Shown: one piece after another, positions 9,169-17,864 of the stretch | Position numbering within the stretch: the stretch's first letter is position 1 | Layout of the letters: every line of letters begins with the position of its first letter | Source of the DNA: Acidobacteriota bacterium | GTDB lineage: Bacteria > Acidobacteriota > Terriglobia > Bryobacterales > Bryobacteraceae | Length of the DNA stretch: 46,735 nt | Assembly (NCBI GenBank): GCA_026394015.1 | Contig: JAPKZA010000237.1 | Coordinates: 77,586-124,320, forward strand | Direction of reading: 5' to 3' | Program-made: the position numbers and the translations under genes | The notes under the pieces: model-generated | The model's input: only the letters and a program-made list of their open reading frames with translations | Databases searched by the model: none | Told to the model about the DNA's origin: nothing

Positions 9169-9878
9169 ATGACAGCCAAGGATCTTTATCAGGCAGGAAA
9201 GCTGAAAGAAGCGATTCAGGCGCTGAACGTCGAAGTACGGGATAACCCGTCCGACGTTCGGCGCCGAACGTTTCTATTCGAACTGCTGACCTTTGCGGGC
9301 GAATACGATCGCGCGCAGAAACAGCTACAAGTACTCGCGAGCGAAAGCGGCGAAGCGCAACTCGGTACCGTTCTGTACCTTTCCGCCCTCCACGCTGAAA
9401 AAACTCGCAAAGAAACGTTCGCCAAAGGCGACTATCCCACCCATGCCGGCGACGGCACTGCTCCGGATGTCACCGGCGTACTCAACAAAAAACCCTTCGC
9501 CTCCGTCGTCGACGCCGACCCGCGCATCGGGCCGCGCCTCGAATCAAGCACATCGAAGAGATTGAGTGCCTGCCGCCCAAGCGCGTGCGCGATCTCATTT
9601 GGATTCCCGCCATCGTCCGCACCGGGCCTTCGTTCAAAGCGATGGAACTCGGTGAGGTCCTGTTGCCCGTGCTCACGTGGGATGCCAGCATGAATGAAAG
9701 TGATGACGTCAAGTTAGGACGCATCAGCGAATGGTACGAGACCGAAAAGGGAGAAGTCTGCCCGGTAGGCCAGAAGATGCTTCTCGTCGATGGAGAGGAG
9801 TTGCCGATTCTCGAATTGCGCAAGCTCGTATTCAGCCATCCCGCCGAAGAACTGACCCCGGAAGCCGCCGACGAATAA
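9169..9878 (+). pseudogene. tagJ: tagJ/impE-type T6SS accessory gene, broken by frameshift and small deletion
   Basis: The first part (from ATG 9169) reads as a TagJ/ImpE/HsiE1 N-terminus: TPR-like LYQAGKLKEAIQALN, FLFELLTFAGEYDRAQKQL, then NKKPFASVVDADPRIGPRLE. Immediately after that conserved block, near 9543, the family sequence continues in another frame (KHIEEIECLPPKRVRDLIWIPA) and runs to TAA at 9878. The strand expected between the halves, about 11-13 residues of G-x-Y-x-W-(V/I)-P type, is missing, so this looks like a deletion not divisible by three rather than a one-base error. As read, the gene gives only a 174-residue product with a foreign tail. TagJ binds TssB and is thought to influence ClpV-driven sheath recycling. 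A sequencing or assembly fault is the alternative. Confidence 0.8.
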
Positions 9879-9881
9879 ACG

Positions 9882-11711
9882 ATGCCTCTCCGCGAAGACC
9901 TGCTGAATCCGATCCCCGGAGACAATCCGAGCGGAGAGTATCTTTACTATTCCCCTGTCTACGACAAGATAAAAGAAGCCCGTCGCGAAGACGACGAGGG
10001 CCCTGTTGGCGATTGGCAACGCGAACGCAAGATGGCGGATTGGAACACCGTCATCAAGCTGGCTGGCGAATCGCTAGCCACTAAAACCAAGGATCTCCAA
10101 CTCGCCGTCTGGCTCACCGAAGCCCACCTCCGCAAGGAAGGCTTCGGAGAGTTCCAGAAATGTCTCGAACTCCTCAAAGGCATTGTCGAAACCTACTGGG
10201 ACACGCTCTATCCAGAACTCGAGGACGGCGATGCCGAATTCCGTGCCACGCCCCTGCAATGGCTCGGAAACTTCGACCTCCAAGTCCAGTGGATCCCGCT
10301 CGTCAAAACCTCCGCCGGATACGGCGACATCAAGTATCAAGAGTCCCGCAAGGTCGGCTACAAGGCCGACGCGGAAAACGATAGCTCCAAGCTCGAAACC
10401 TATCTCGAAAAGACCAAAGAAGGCAAGATCAGCGCCGACGACTTCGATAAGGAGTTCAACGCGACGCCCAAGGTCTGGTACGTCAACACCCTCGCCACTC
10501 TCGACCTCACGCTCGAATCGCTCGAAGCCCTCCAAATCACCTGCGAAGATCGCTTCAGCGACATGGCCCCTGGCTGGACAAAACTCCGCGGTTCGCTCGA
10601 AAAAGTCCGCCAAACCGTCAATATCCTCCTGATTCGCAAACGCGAAAAGGAACCCGACGAACCAGTCGCCGGTGCCGAAGTCGAAGAAACCGTCGAAGAA
10701 GAAGCACCACAGGAAGAACCCTCCTACGGCTCCGTCCCGGTCGCCAAGGCCGTCCGTAAAGGCGGCTCCCTCTCCGCCGAACCCGCCGACCGCGACGACG
10801 CCATCCAACGCGTCATCTCCGCCGCCAAGTTCCTTCGCAAAGAAGACGCCTACACCCCCGCCCCCTACCTCATGCTCATGGGCCTCCGCCACGGCGAACT
10901 CCGCGCCGGCGGCGAAACCCTCGACCCTCGCCTCCTCGAACCCCCGCCCACCGAAATCCGCCAGCAGCTCAAGCAGCACTCCCTCGACTACAACTGGCAA
11001 GGCGTCCTCGATACCGCCGAAGAAGCCATCGCCCTCCCCTGCGGCCGCGGCTGGTTCGACGTCCATCGCTACGCCGTCCAAGCCTGCGCCCAACTCGGCT
11101 ACTACTACGCCGGGCTCCAAACCGGCATTCGCTCCGGGCTCCGCGGCTTGCTCACCGACTACCCCGCCCTCCTTGAAATGACGATGATGGACGACACCCC
11201 CACGGCCAACGCGGAAACCCTCACCTGGATTAAAGCCGAGGTCCTCACCGCCGGCTCCGCCGCCGCCGCGGAAGAAACCTCCTACGCTCCCCCGCCCGTC
11301 GAAGAGGAACGCACCCAAACCACCGGCGAGCCCCTGCCCCCCGACACCTGGGAACTGGCAATCCAAGCCGCCCGCGGCGGCCGCGCCCGGGAAGCCATCG
11401 ATATGCTCGCCCGCGAAGCCGCCATCGAACGCAGCGGCCGCGCCCGCTTCCTGCGCAAAACCCAGCTCGCTTCCATCTGCATGGAGACCGGCAACGAAGC
11501 CATCGCCCAGTCCATCCTCGAACAACTGGCCGCCGAAATCGACGCCCGTCACCTCGACGAATGGGAGCCCGCCGAATCCATCGCCCATCCTCTGCTCCTT
11601 CTCTACCGCTGCCAACTGCGAACCGACCGCGAAAGCCCCGCCACCAAGGCCCTTTTCGCCAAACTTTGTCGGCTCGATCCCGGTCAGGCCCTGGGCGTTA
11701 GCCGACAATAG
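9882..11711 (+). CDS. tssA: T6SS baseplate/cap protein TssA, long form
   Basis: TssA primes baseplate assembly and tube/sheath polymerisation. The 609-residue protein starts with the ImpA_N hallmark LLNPIPGDNPSGEYLYY and continues with the domain's helices (DWNTVIKLAGESLATKTKDLQLAVWLTEA, here shortened; LLKGIVETYWDTLYPELEDGD). A charged Glu-rich linker (about residues 255-285) leads to a C-terminal domain resembling the VasJ/VC_A0119 type (ISAAKFLRKEDAYTPAPYL, WFDVHRYAVQACAQLG). It begins 3 nt after the second half of tagJ and ends 3 nt before tssE, so it is cotranscribed. The ribosome site is weak, suggesting coupling to tagJ translation. Confidence 0.93.
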   Translation: MPLREDLLNPIPGDNPSGEYLYYSPVYDKIKEARREDDEGPVGDWQRERKMADWNTVIKLAGESLATKTKDLQLAVWLTEAHLRKEGFGEFQKCLELLKGIVETYWDTLYPELEDGDAEFRATPLQWLGNFDLQVQWIPLVKTSAGYGDIKYQESRKVGYKADAENDSSKLETYLEKTKEGKISADDFDKEFNATPKVWYVNTLATLDLTLESLEALQITCEDRFSDMAPGWTKLRGSLEKVRQTVNILLIRKREKEPDEPVAGAEVEETVEEEAPQEEPSYGSVPVAKAVRKGGSLSAEPADRDDAIQRVISAAKFLRKEDAYTPAPYLMLMGLRHGELRAGGETLDPRLLEPPPTEIRQQLKQHSLDYNWQGVLDTAEEAIALPCGRGWFDVHRYAVQACAQLGYYYAGLQTGIRSGLRGLLTDYPALLEMTMMDDTPTANAETLTWIKAEVLTAGSAAAAEETSYAPPPVEEERTQTTGEPLPPDTWELAIQAARGGRAREAIDMLAREAAIERSGRARFLRKTQLASICMETGNEAIAQSILEQLAAEIDARHLDEWEPAESIAHPLLLLYRCQLRTDRESPATKALFAKLCRLDPGQALGVSRQ

Positions 11712-11714
11712 GTT

Positions 11715-12212
11715 ATGGCAAAAGGTGACTTCGATCAGATCGTAACCCTCTCCGTACTCGATCGGCTGATCGACCGCGAGCCAAAGAACCCCACCGTCGA
11801 ACCTCGCATGACCCGCGCCCAGTCCGTCCGGCTCATGAAGGCCGCCGTCAAACGGGATCTCGAATGGCTCCTCAACACCCGTCGCATCAAGGAAGAGTCC
11901 GTCGACGCCGCCTCCGAACTCACCCATTCCCTCTACAACTACGGCCTGCCCGACCTCACTAACTTTGGCCTCCACTCCTCCCGCGATCAGAACCGCCTCA
12001 CCTGGATGCTCGAATCCACCGTATCCGTCTACGAACCCCGCCTCATGAACCCGAAAGTCTTCATGGAACCCGTCGAACCCGGCTCCAAAAAATTAAAATT
12101 CCGCATTGACGGCCTCCTGAATATGGATCCCGCTCCCGAACGCGTCACCTTTGACACGACTCTCGACCTCACCAGTCAGTCCTACGTCGTGAAGGGAGAA
12201 GGCGGTGCGTGA
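11715..12212 (+). CDS. tssE: T6SS baseplate protein TssE (gp25-like)
   Basis: Phage T4 gp25 homologue that links the baseplate wedge to the first sheath ring. The 165-residue protein has the expected layout: SVLDRLIDREP near the start, the helix VKRDLEWLLNTRR, the diagnostic HSLYNYGLPDLTNF, and the EPRL motif (SVYEPRLMNPKV, about residues 96-107) that joins the sheath handshake domain. It lies 3 nt after tssA and overlaps tssF by 8 nt. Confidence 0.95.
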   Translation: MAKGDFDQIVTLSVLDRLIDREPKNPTVEPRMTRAQSVRLMKAAVKRDLEWLLNTRRIKEESVDAASELTHSLYNYGLPDLTNFGLHSSRDQNRLTWMLESTVSVYEPRLMNPKVFMEPVEPGSKKLKFRIDGLLNMDPAPERVTFDTTLDLTSQSYVVKGEGGA

Positions 12213-14046
12213 CGAACTCCTGAATTACTACGAACGCGAACTGACCTTCCTGCGCCAAATGGGCGCCGAGTTCGCCGACAAGTACCCGAAAATCGCCCGC
12301 CGCCTCCTCCTTGAGCCCACCCAGTGCGAGGACCCCCACGTCGAACGCATGATCGAAGCGTTCGCCTTCCTCGCCGCCCGCGTTCATCTCAAAATCGACG
12401 ACGAATTCCCCGAAATCACCGAGGCGCTCCTCGGCGTCATCTATCCCCACTTCGTCCGGCCCATCCCGTCCATGTCGGTGGCCGAACTCTCCTCCGACCC
12501 CGAAAACGCCGCCCTCATCACCGGCTTCCCCGTCCCCCGCGGCGCCGTCCTCAACTCCCGCCCCATCGACGGCCTCCCCCTCCGTTTCCGCACCTGTTTC
12601 GACGTCACCCTCTGGCCCATCATGATCAGCGGCACCCAGTGGAAAACCCCCGATCGTCTCTCCCCCGCCCCGAAATCCAGCGGGGCCACCGCCGCCCTCC
12701 GCACCGAAATCCGCTACGCCCCCGGCGTTCTGCCCGACAAGCTCAACATCCGGTCCCTCCGCTTCTTCCTCAACGGCGAAGCCGCCCTCATTCATTCCTT
12801 CTACGAGCTTCTCTGCAACAACACGATGCAGATCCTGCTCCGCGACCTCACCCCCGGCTCGCGCAAACCTCCCATCACCCTTCCCGCCACCTGCCTCCAA
12901 GCCGTTGGCTTCCACGAAAACGAAGCACTTATCCCCTATCCCCGCCGCTCCTTCGAAGGCTATCGCATCATCCAGGAGTTCTTCCACTTCCCCGAAAAGT
13001 TCTTCTTCATGGAGCTTTCCGGCCTCGAAGAGCTCATCGGCTCCGGCTTCAAAACAGGCTTCGAAATCGTTGTCCTCATCAGCCGCTTCGAACGCCCAGA
13101 CCGCATGCAGCAACTCGAAGTCGGCATCGGACCCAACTCCCTCAAACTCAACTGCACGCCGATTATTAATCTTTTTAAACAAACCGCCGAGCCGATTCTC
13201 CTCTCTCACAACAAAGCCGAGTACGGCATCGTCCCTGACGTCCGCCGCCCTCTCGCCATGGAAATCTTCTCGGTCGAAGAGGTCCTCAGCTCCAACCCCT
13301 CCAGCGGCGATATCACCTACTTTGAGCCTTTTTACTCTTACCGCCACGGAGCCATCCGCGACAACAAGCAGACCTTCTGGCAGTCCATGCGTCGGCAAAG
13401 CACCCGCCGCAACGACGACGGCACGGAAGTCTCGCTCTCCCTCGTCGACCTCTCCGGCCGCCCCATGCGTCCCGACTTCGACGCCATCACCGTCCGCACC
13501 GTCTGTTCCAATCGCGATCTGCCCTCCCGCATGCCCATCGGCAACGACGCCGGCGACCTGGAACCCCAAGGCCTAGCCCCGATCCGTAAAGTCACCATTC
13601 TCCGGAAGATGACCGCCCCCGTCCGTCCACCCGTCGGCAAGGGCGCTCTCTGGCGCCTGATCTCCCATCTCTCGCTCAACTACCTCTCCCTCGTCGAAGA
13701 CGGCAAAGAGAGCTTCCAGGAGATCCTCCGCCTCTACGATTTCGAAAACTCGCCCGCCCTCCAAAAGCAGATCGTAGGTATCTCGTCCATCTCCAGCCAA
13801 CGCCACTTCGCCCGGCTCGTTTCGGAAAACGGGATCTCGTTCGCGCGGGGTTTGAAAATCGAAATGGAACTCGACGAAGAACAGTTCGTCGGTGCCGGCG
13901 CCTACCTCTTCGCCAGTGTCGTCGAGCGCTTCCTGGCCCTCTATGTCACGATGAATAGCTTTAGCCAATTGACCGTGCGGACCAAGCAACGGAAGGAGGT
14001 GTTAGGCGCATGGCCCCCGAGAACCGGTCAGCAGATTCTGCTCTAG
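12205..14046 (+). CDS. tssF: T6SS baseplate protein TssF
   Basis: Largest baseplate wedge subunit (gp6-like), acting with TssG and TssK. The 613-residue length is typical. The N-terminus is diagnostic: DELLNYYERELTFLRQMG, FADKYPKIARRL, CEDPHVERMIEAFAFLAAR, then EITEALLGVIYPHFVRPIPS. The GTG start at 12205 lies inside the end of tssE and has GGGAG upstream (12194-12198). The last 37 nt overlap tssG, whose ribosome site lies within tssF. TssK, the adaptor that joins this wedge to the membrane complex, is not encoded nearby. Confidence 0.96.
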   Translation: MRDELLNYYERELTFLRQMGAEFADKYPKIARRLLLEPTQCEDPHVERMIEAFAFLAARVHLKIDDEFPEITEALLGVIYPHFVRPIPSMSVAELSSDPENAALITGFPVPRGAVLNSRPIDGLPLRFRTCFDVTLWPIMISGTQWKTPDRLSPAPKSSGATAALRTEIRYAPGVLPDKLNIRSLRFFLNGEAALIHSFYELLCNNTMQILLRDLTPGSRKPPITLPATCLQAVGFHENEALIPYPRRSFEGYRIIQEFFHFPEKFFFMELSGLEELIGSGFKTGFEIVVLISRFERPDRMQQLEVGIGPNSLKLNCTPIINLFKQTAEPILLSHNKAEYGIVPDVRRPLAMEIFSVEEVLSSNPSSGDITYFEPFYSYRHGAIRDNKQTFWQSMRRQSTRRNDDGTEVSLSLVDLSGRPMRPDFDAITVRTVCSNRDLPSRMPIGNDAGDLEPQGLAPIRKVTILRKMTAPVRPPVGKGALWRLISHLSLNYLSLVEDGKESFQEILRLYDFENSPALQKQIVGISSISSQRHFARLVSENGISFARGLKIEMELDEEQFVGAGAYLFASVVERFLALYVTMNSFSQLTVRTKQRKEVLGAWPPRTGQQILL

Positions 14047-15116
14047 ATCTCCCGCCCATCGAAGCTCCTCCCGCCTACCGCCCGGGTATGGCCCTGCTCC
14101 AGCAGCGCCTCGCCGAACGCGGCTATGAGTTCGAGTTCTTTCAAGCCGTGCGTCTGCTCGAACGACTCTCCCCCCAACGTTCCCCCGTCGGCCGCTTCAA
14201 CGTCCCCGGCTCCGAGGTCGCCCGCTTCGAAGTCAACCAGGAAATGGGCTTCCCCGCCAGCCCCATGGAAGGCATCGAGTTCGTCGAAGGCCAACCCACC
14301 CGCATCAAAATCAACTTCATGGGCCTAACCGGGCCCCAGGGCGTCCTGCCCCTCTATTACACCGAACTCATCCGCGAACGACTCCGCAGTCGAGACCTCT
14401 CCGCCGCCGCCTTTCTCGACATTTTCAATCACCGCATCGTCTCCCTCTTCTATCAAGCCTGGGAGAAATACCGCTTCCCCATCGCCTACGAACGCGGCGA
14501 CCGCGACCGCTTCTCCCACCACCTCCTCGATCTCATTGGCCTTGGCACCTCCGCCCTCGAAAACCGCCAACCCCTCCCCGACGATTCCCTCATCTACTAC
14601 ACCGGCCTCCTCAGCCAAAGCGCCCGTTCCGCCTCGGCCATGCGCAATCTCATCGCCGACTACTTCAACGTGCCCTGCGAAATCGAGCAATTCATCGGAG
14701 CCTGGTACCCCCTCATTGAAGAAACCCAGTGCTGTCTCGACGCCCAGGATGTCACGATCTCTGAGCAATTAGGCTTCGGTGCCGTCGTCGGCGACGAAGT
14801 CTACGACCAACAATCCGCCGTCCGCATCATCCTGGGGCCCTTGTCGTTGCGCCAGTATTGTGATTTCCTACCAGACGGTGTCGCCCACGAACCACTCAAG
14901 GCGCTCGGTCGCCTGTTCGGCGGGCCCACTATCGACTTTGAAGTAAAGTTAATTCTCGCCAAGGATCAGGTGCCCGAATGCCACGTCGGCGTTCGTCCCC
15001 CCGCCGTCCGCGAGGAAGAAGAATTTACCCTCGAACAAATCCAACTCGGATGGACCTCCTGGGTCAAAACAGTGCCGCGCCACATCGATGCGGCCGATGC
15101 CATACTCCGTTTCTAG
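14010..15116 (+). CDS. tssG: T6SS baseplate protein TssG
   Basis: Baseplate wedge subunit (gp7/gp53-like) that binds TssF. The 368-residue protein shows GYEFEFFQAVRLLERLSP, the conserved MGLTGPQGVLPLYYTELI, FLDIFNHRIVSLFYQAWEKY and LLSQSARSASAMRNLIADYF. ATG 14010 is supported by a perfect Shine-Dalgarno stretch AAGGAGGT (13993-14000) 9 nt upstream, embedded in tssF. clpV starts 8 nt after its stop codon. Confidence 0.95.
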   Translation: MAPENRSADSALDLPPIEAPPAYRPGMALLQQRLAERGYEFEFFQAVRLLERLSPQRSPVGRFNVPGSEVARFEVNQEMGFPASPMEGIEFVEGQPTRIKINFMGLTGPQGVLPLYYTELIRERLRSRDLSAAAFLDIFNHRIVSLFYQAWEKYRFPIAYERGDRDRFSHHLLDLIGLGTSALENRQPLPDDSLIYYTGLLSQSARSASAMRNLIADYFNVPCEIEQFIGAWYPLIEETQCCLDAQDVTISEQLGFGAVVGDEVYDQQSAVRIILGPLSLRQYCDFLPDGVAHEPLKALGRLFGGPTIDFEVKLILAKDQVPECHVGVRPPAVREEEEFTLEQIQLGWTSWVKTVPRHIDAADAILRF

Positions 15117-15124
15117 GTGAGCAA

Positions 15125-17767
15125 ATGAGCGTTAATCTAAAAAGCCTAATCGGCAAACTGAACCAGACGACCCGCGCCGCGCTCGAAGGCGCCGCCGGAC
15201 TTGCCCTCTCCCGGACCCACTACGACATCGAGATCGAACACTTCCTCCGGAAGCTTCTCGATGCCACCGATAGTGACGCCGCCCATATCCTGCGCCACTT
15301 CGGCGTCGACTCCTCCCGCCTCACGCAGGAACTCGACCGGAGCCTCGACAAGATCAAAACCGGCAACGCCCGGACCCCGGCCATCTCGCCGTCCCTCCTC
15401 AAGATGTTCACCGAGGCCTGGACCATCGGCTCCATCGAATTCGGCGACGGTCAAATCCGTACCGGCCTCTGCCTGCTGGCTTTGCTTAGCAATGAAGAAC
15501 TCGCCCGCATGGTGCGAGACATTTCGAAGGAACTGCAAAAGGTTAACGCCGACGGCCTCAAGAAAGAGTTCTCGGCCATCTCCGACGCCTCCAATGAATC
15601 CGTGGCCCCCCTCGCCGCGGCTGGCCCCTCCGGCACCGGTGGCGGTGGCACGGCCAAAGCCGGCTCCGGCAAACAGCCTAACCTCGACGCCTACACCGAA
15701 AACCTCACGGAAAAAGCCCGTAAAGGCAAAATCGACCCCGTCCTCGGTCGCGACGCCGAAATCCGCCAGCTCATCGACATCCTCCTCCGTCGTCGGCAAA
15801 ATAACCCCATCCTCACCGGCGAACCTGGCGTCGGTAAAACCGCCGTCGTCGAAGGTTTCGCCCTCCGCCTCGCCCAGGGCGACGTCCCCGGATCGCTGAA
15901 AAACGTCGAACTCCACTCCCTCGATCTTGCCCTGCTCCAAGCCGGCGCCGGCATCAAAGGCGAGTTCGAAAACCGCCTGAAAGGCCTCATCGAAGAGGTC
16001 AAGTCCAGCCCCAAGCCCATCATCCTCTTCATCGACGAAGCCCGCACCATGATCGGGGCCGGTGGCCAAGCCGGCCAAGGCGATGCCGCTAACCTGTTGA
16101 AGCCCGCCCTCGCCCGCGGCGAAATGCGCACCGTCGCCGCCACCACCTGGGGCGAGTATAAGAAGTACTTCGAAAAGGATCCCGCCCTCGCCCGCCGCTT
16201 CCAGGTCGTCAAGGTCGAAGAACCCACCGAAGCCGTCTGCATGGTCATGATGCGCGGCATCGTCGGCATGCTCGAAAAGCATCATCAAGTCCGTATCCTC
16301 GATGAAGGCCTCGAAGCCGCCGTCCGCCTCTCCCATCGTTACGTCGCCGGCCGTCAACTCCCCGACAAAGCCGTCAGCGTCCTCGATACTGCCTGCGCCA
16401 AACTAGCCCTCGGCCAGAACTCGACGCCCGCCGCCATCGAAGACCTCGGCCGTCGCATCGACGACCTCGAAGTCCAACATCGCGTCCTCACGCGCGAACA
16501 AGCCGTCGGCACCGACCACGCCAAGCGCCTCGCCGCCATCGCCGAAGAACTCGCCACCTCCAAGGTCGATCTGGCCACCATCAAAGCCCGCTACGAGAAG
16601 GAAACCGCCGTCGTCCTCAAAATGCGGGAACTCCGTGGCCAGATTGAAGACAAAGCCGCCGAAGCGAACGCCGCTGAAGAACTCGGCCCGCTCCGCGAAG
16701 AACTCGCCAAGATGGACGAAGAGCTCAAAGGCCTCCAAGGCGAAAACCCGCTGATGGGTGTCTGCCTCGACGGCCAGGCCGTTAGCGAAATCATCTCCTC
16801 CTGGACCGGAATCCCGGTCGGCAAGATGCTCAAGGATGAGATCGAGAACACCCTCAACCTCACCGCCCAACTCACCCAGCGCGTCATCGGTCAGGATCAC
16901 GCTCTCGATACCATCGCCCAGCGCATCAAGGTCACCAAGGCCAAGATGGAAGATCCCAACAAACCCATCGGCGTCTTCATGCTCGTCGGCCCCTCCGGCG
17001 TCGGCAAAACCGAAACCGCGCTCACCCTTGCCGATCTTCTCTACGGCGGGGAACGCAACATGATCACGATCAACATGAGCGAGTTCCAGGAAGCCCATAC
17101 CGTCTCCACCCTGAAAGGCTCGCCCCCCGGATACGTCGGCTACGGCGAAGGCGGCGTGCTCACCGAAGCCGTCCGTCGTCGGCCCTATTCGGTCGTTCTG
17201 CTCGACGAAGTCGAAAAAGCCCACCCCGACGTCCTCGAACTCTTCTTCCAGGTCTTCGACAAGGGGCAAATGGAAGACGGCGAGGGCCGCGAGATCGATT
17301 TCAAAAATACGATCATCATCCTCACCACCAACGCCGCCACCGACCAGATCATGAAGCTTACGGCTGATCTCGAAACCGCCCCCACCCCGGCCGGAATCGT
17401 CAAGATCATCAAGCCCGAACTCGACAAGGTCTTCAAGCCGGCCTTCCTCGGCCGCATGGTCGTCATCCCGTACTACCCTGTCCGCGATGCCGCCCTCAAG
17501 CAGATCATCCGCCTCAAACTCGGCAAAATCCAGCGGCGTCTCAAGCAGAATCATGCCATGGCACTTGTCTATGACGACGCGGTGCTCGACGCCATCGCCG
17601 CTCGCTGTACGGAAGTCGAAAGCGGCGCCCGCAACGTCGACAACATTCTTACGAACTCGCTGCTACCCGACATCTCCAACCAGATTCTGTCGATGATGGC
17701 CACCGGCGAGCAGAAGGAAAAGATCTCCGTCACCATGGGCGAAGACGGCGCTTTCCTTTACTCCTAA
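15125..17767 (+). CDS. clpV: T6SS AAA+ sheath-recycling ATPase ClpV (TssH)
   Basis: Hexameric cytosolic ATPase that disassembles contracted sheaths. ATG 15125 is preferred over an upstream frame extension because GGTGAG precedes it and the product opens as ClpV does (MSVNLKSLIGKLNQTTRAAL). The 880 residues comprise an N-domain (1-160), AAA1 with Walker A GEPGVGKT (232-239) and Walker B LFIDEA (301-306), a middle coiled region, and AAA2 with Walker A GPSGVGKT (622-629) and LLDEVEKAHPD from residue 692. The residue after the first DEA, usually His, is Arg here (R307, CGC), a single-base change from CAC. It closes the first T6SS transcription unit, ending in a terminator. Confidence 0.96.
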   Translation: MSVNLKSLIGKLNQTTRAALEGAAGLALSRTHYDIEIEHFLRKLLDATDSDAAHILRHFGVDSSRLTQELDRSLDKIKTGNARTPAISPSLLKMFTEAWTIGSIEFGDGQIRTGLCLLALLSNEELARMVRDISKELQKVNADGLKKEFSAISDASNESVAPLAAAGPSGTGGGGTAKAGSGKQPNLDAYTENLTEKARKGKIDPVLGRDAEIRQLIDILLRRRQNNPILTGEPGVGKTAVVEGFALRLAQGDVPGSLKNVELHSLDLALLQAGAGIKGEFENRLKGLIEEVKSSPKPIILFIDEARTMIGAGGQAGQGDAANLLKPALARGEMRTVAATTWGEYKKYFEKDPALARRFQVVKVEEPTEAVCMVMMRGIVGMLEKHHQVRILDEGLEAAVRLSHRYVAGRQLPDKAVSVLDTACAKLALGQNSTPAAIEDLGRRIDDLEVQHRVLTREQAVGTDHAKRLAAIAEELATSKVDLATIKARYEKETAVVLKMRELRGQIEDKAAEANAAEELGPLREELAKMDEELKGLQGENPLMGVCLDGQAVSEIISSWTGIPVGKMLKDEIENTLNLTAQLTQRVIGQDHALDTIAQRIKVTKAKMEDPNKPIGVFMLVGPSGVGKTETALTLADLLYGGERNMITINMSEFQEAHTVSTLKGSPPGYVGYGEGGVLTEAVRRRPYSVVLLDEVEKAHPDVLELFFQVFDKGQMEDGEGREIDFKNTIIILTTNAATDQIMKLTADLETAPTPAGIVKIIKPELDKVFKPAFLGRMVVIPYYPVRDAALKQIIRLKLGKIQRRLKQNHAMALVYDDAVLDAIAARCTEVESGARNVDNILTNSLLPDISNQILSMMATGEQKEKISVTMGEDGAFLYS

Positions 17768-17778
17768 CCCCCCCCCCG

Positions 17779-17822
17779 CCCTCACGCCAGGACCGCAACC
17801 CGCTCCTGGCGTGAGGGTTTTT
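17779..17822 (+). terminator. Intrinsic terminator after clpV
   Basis: A perfect 14-bp stem (17779-17792 with 17804-17817) with an 11-nt loop is followed by TTTTT (17818-17822). It lies directly after the clpV stop codon and a run of ten C, and 43 nt before vgrG. It should separate the structural operon from the vgrG unit, which then needs its own promoter or readthrough. Confidence 0.92.
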
Positions 17823-17864
17823 GCTCCCGGTTCGCGCAATAACTAGAGAGAACGGAAACTCAGT

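Noticed and set aside
10074-11975. 633-codon minus-strand frame opposite tssA
   Set aside because: Gly/Phe/Glu-rich antisense shadow; tssA on the other strand is a certain gene.
17768-17777. Run of ten C as a phase-variation tract
   Set aside because: It lies after the clpV stop codon and before the terminator, so slippage would not change any protein.
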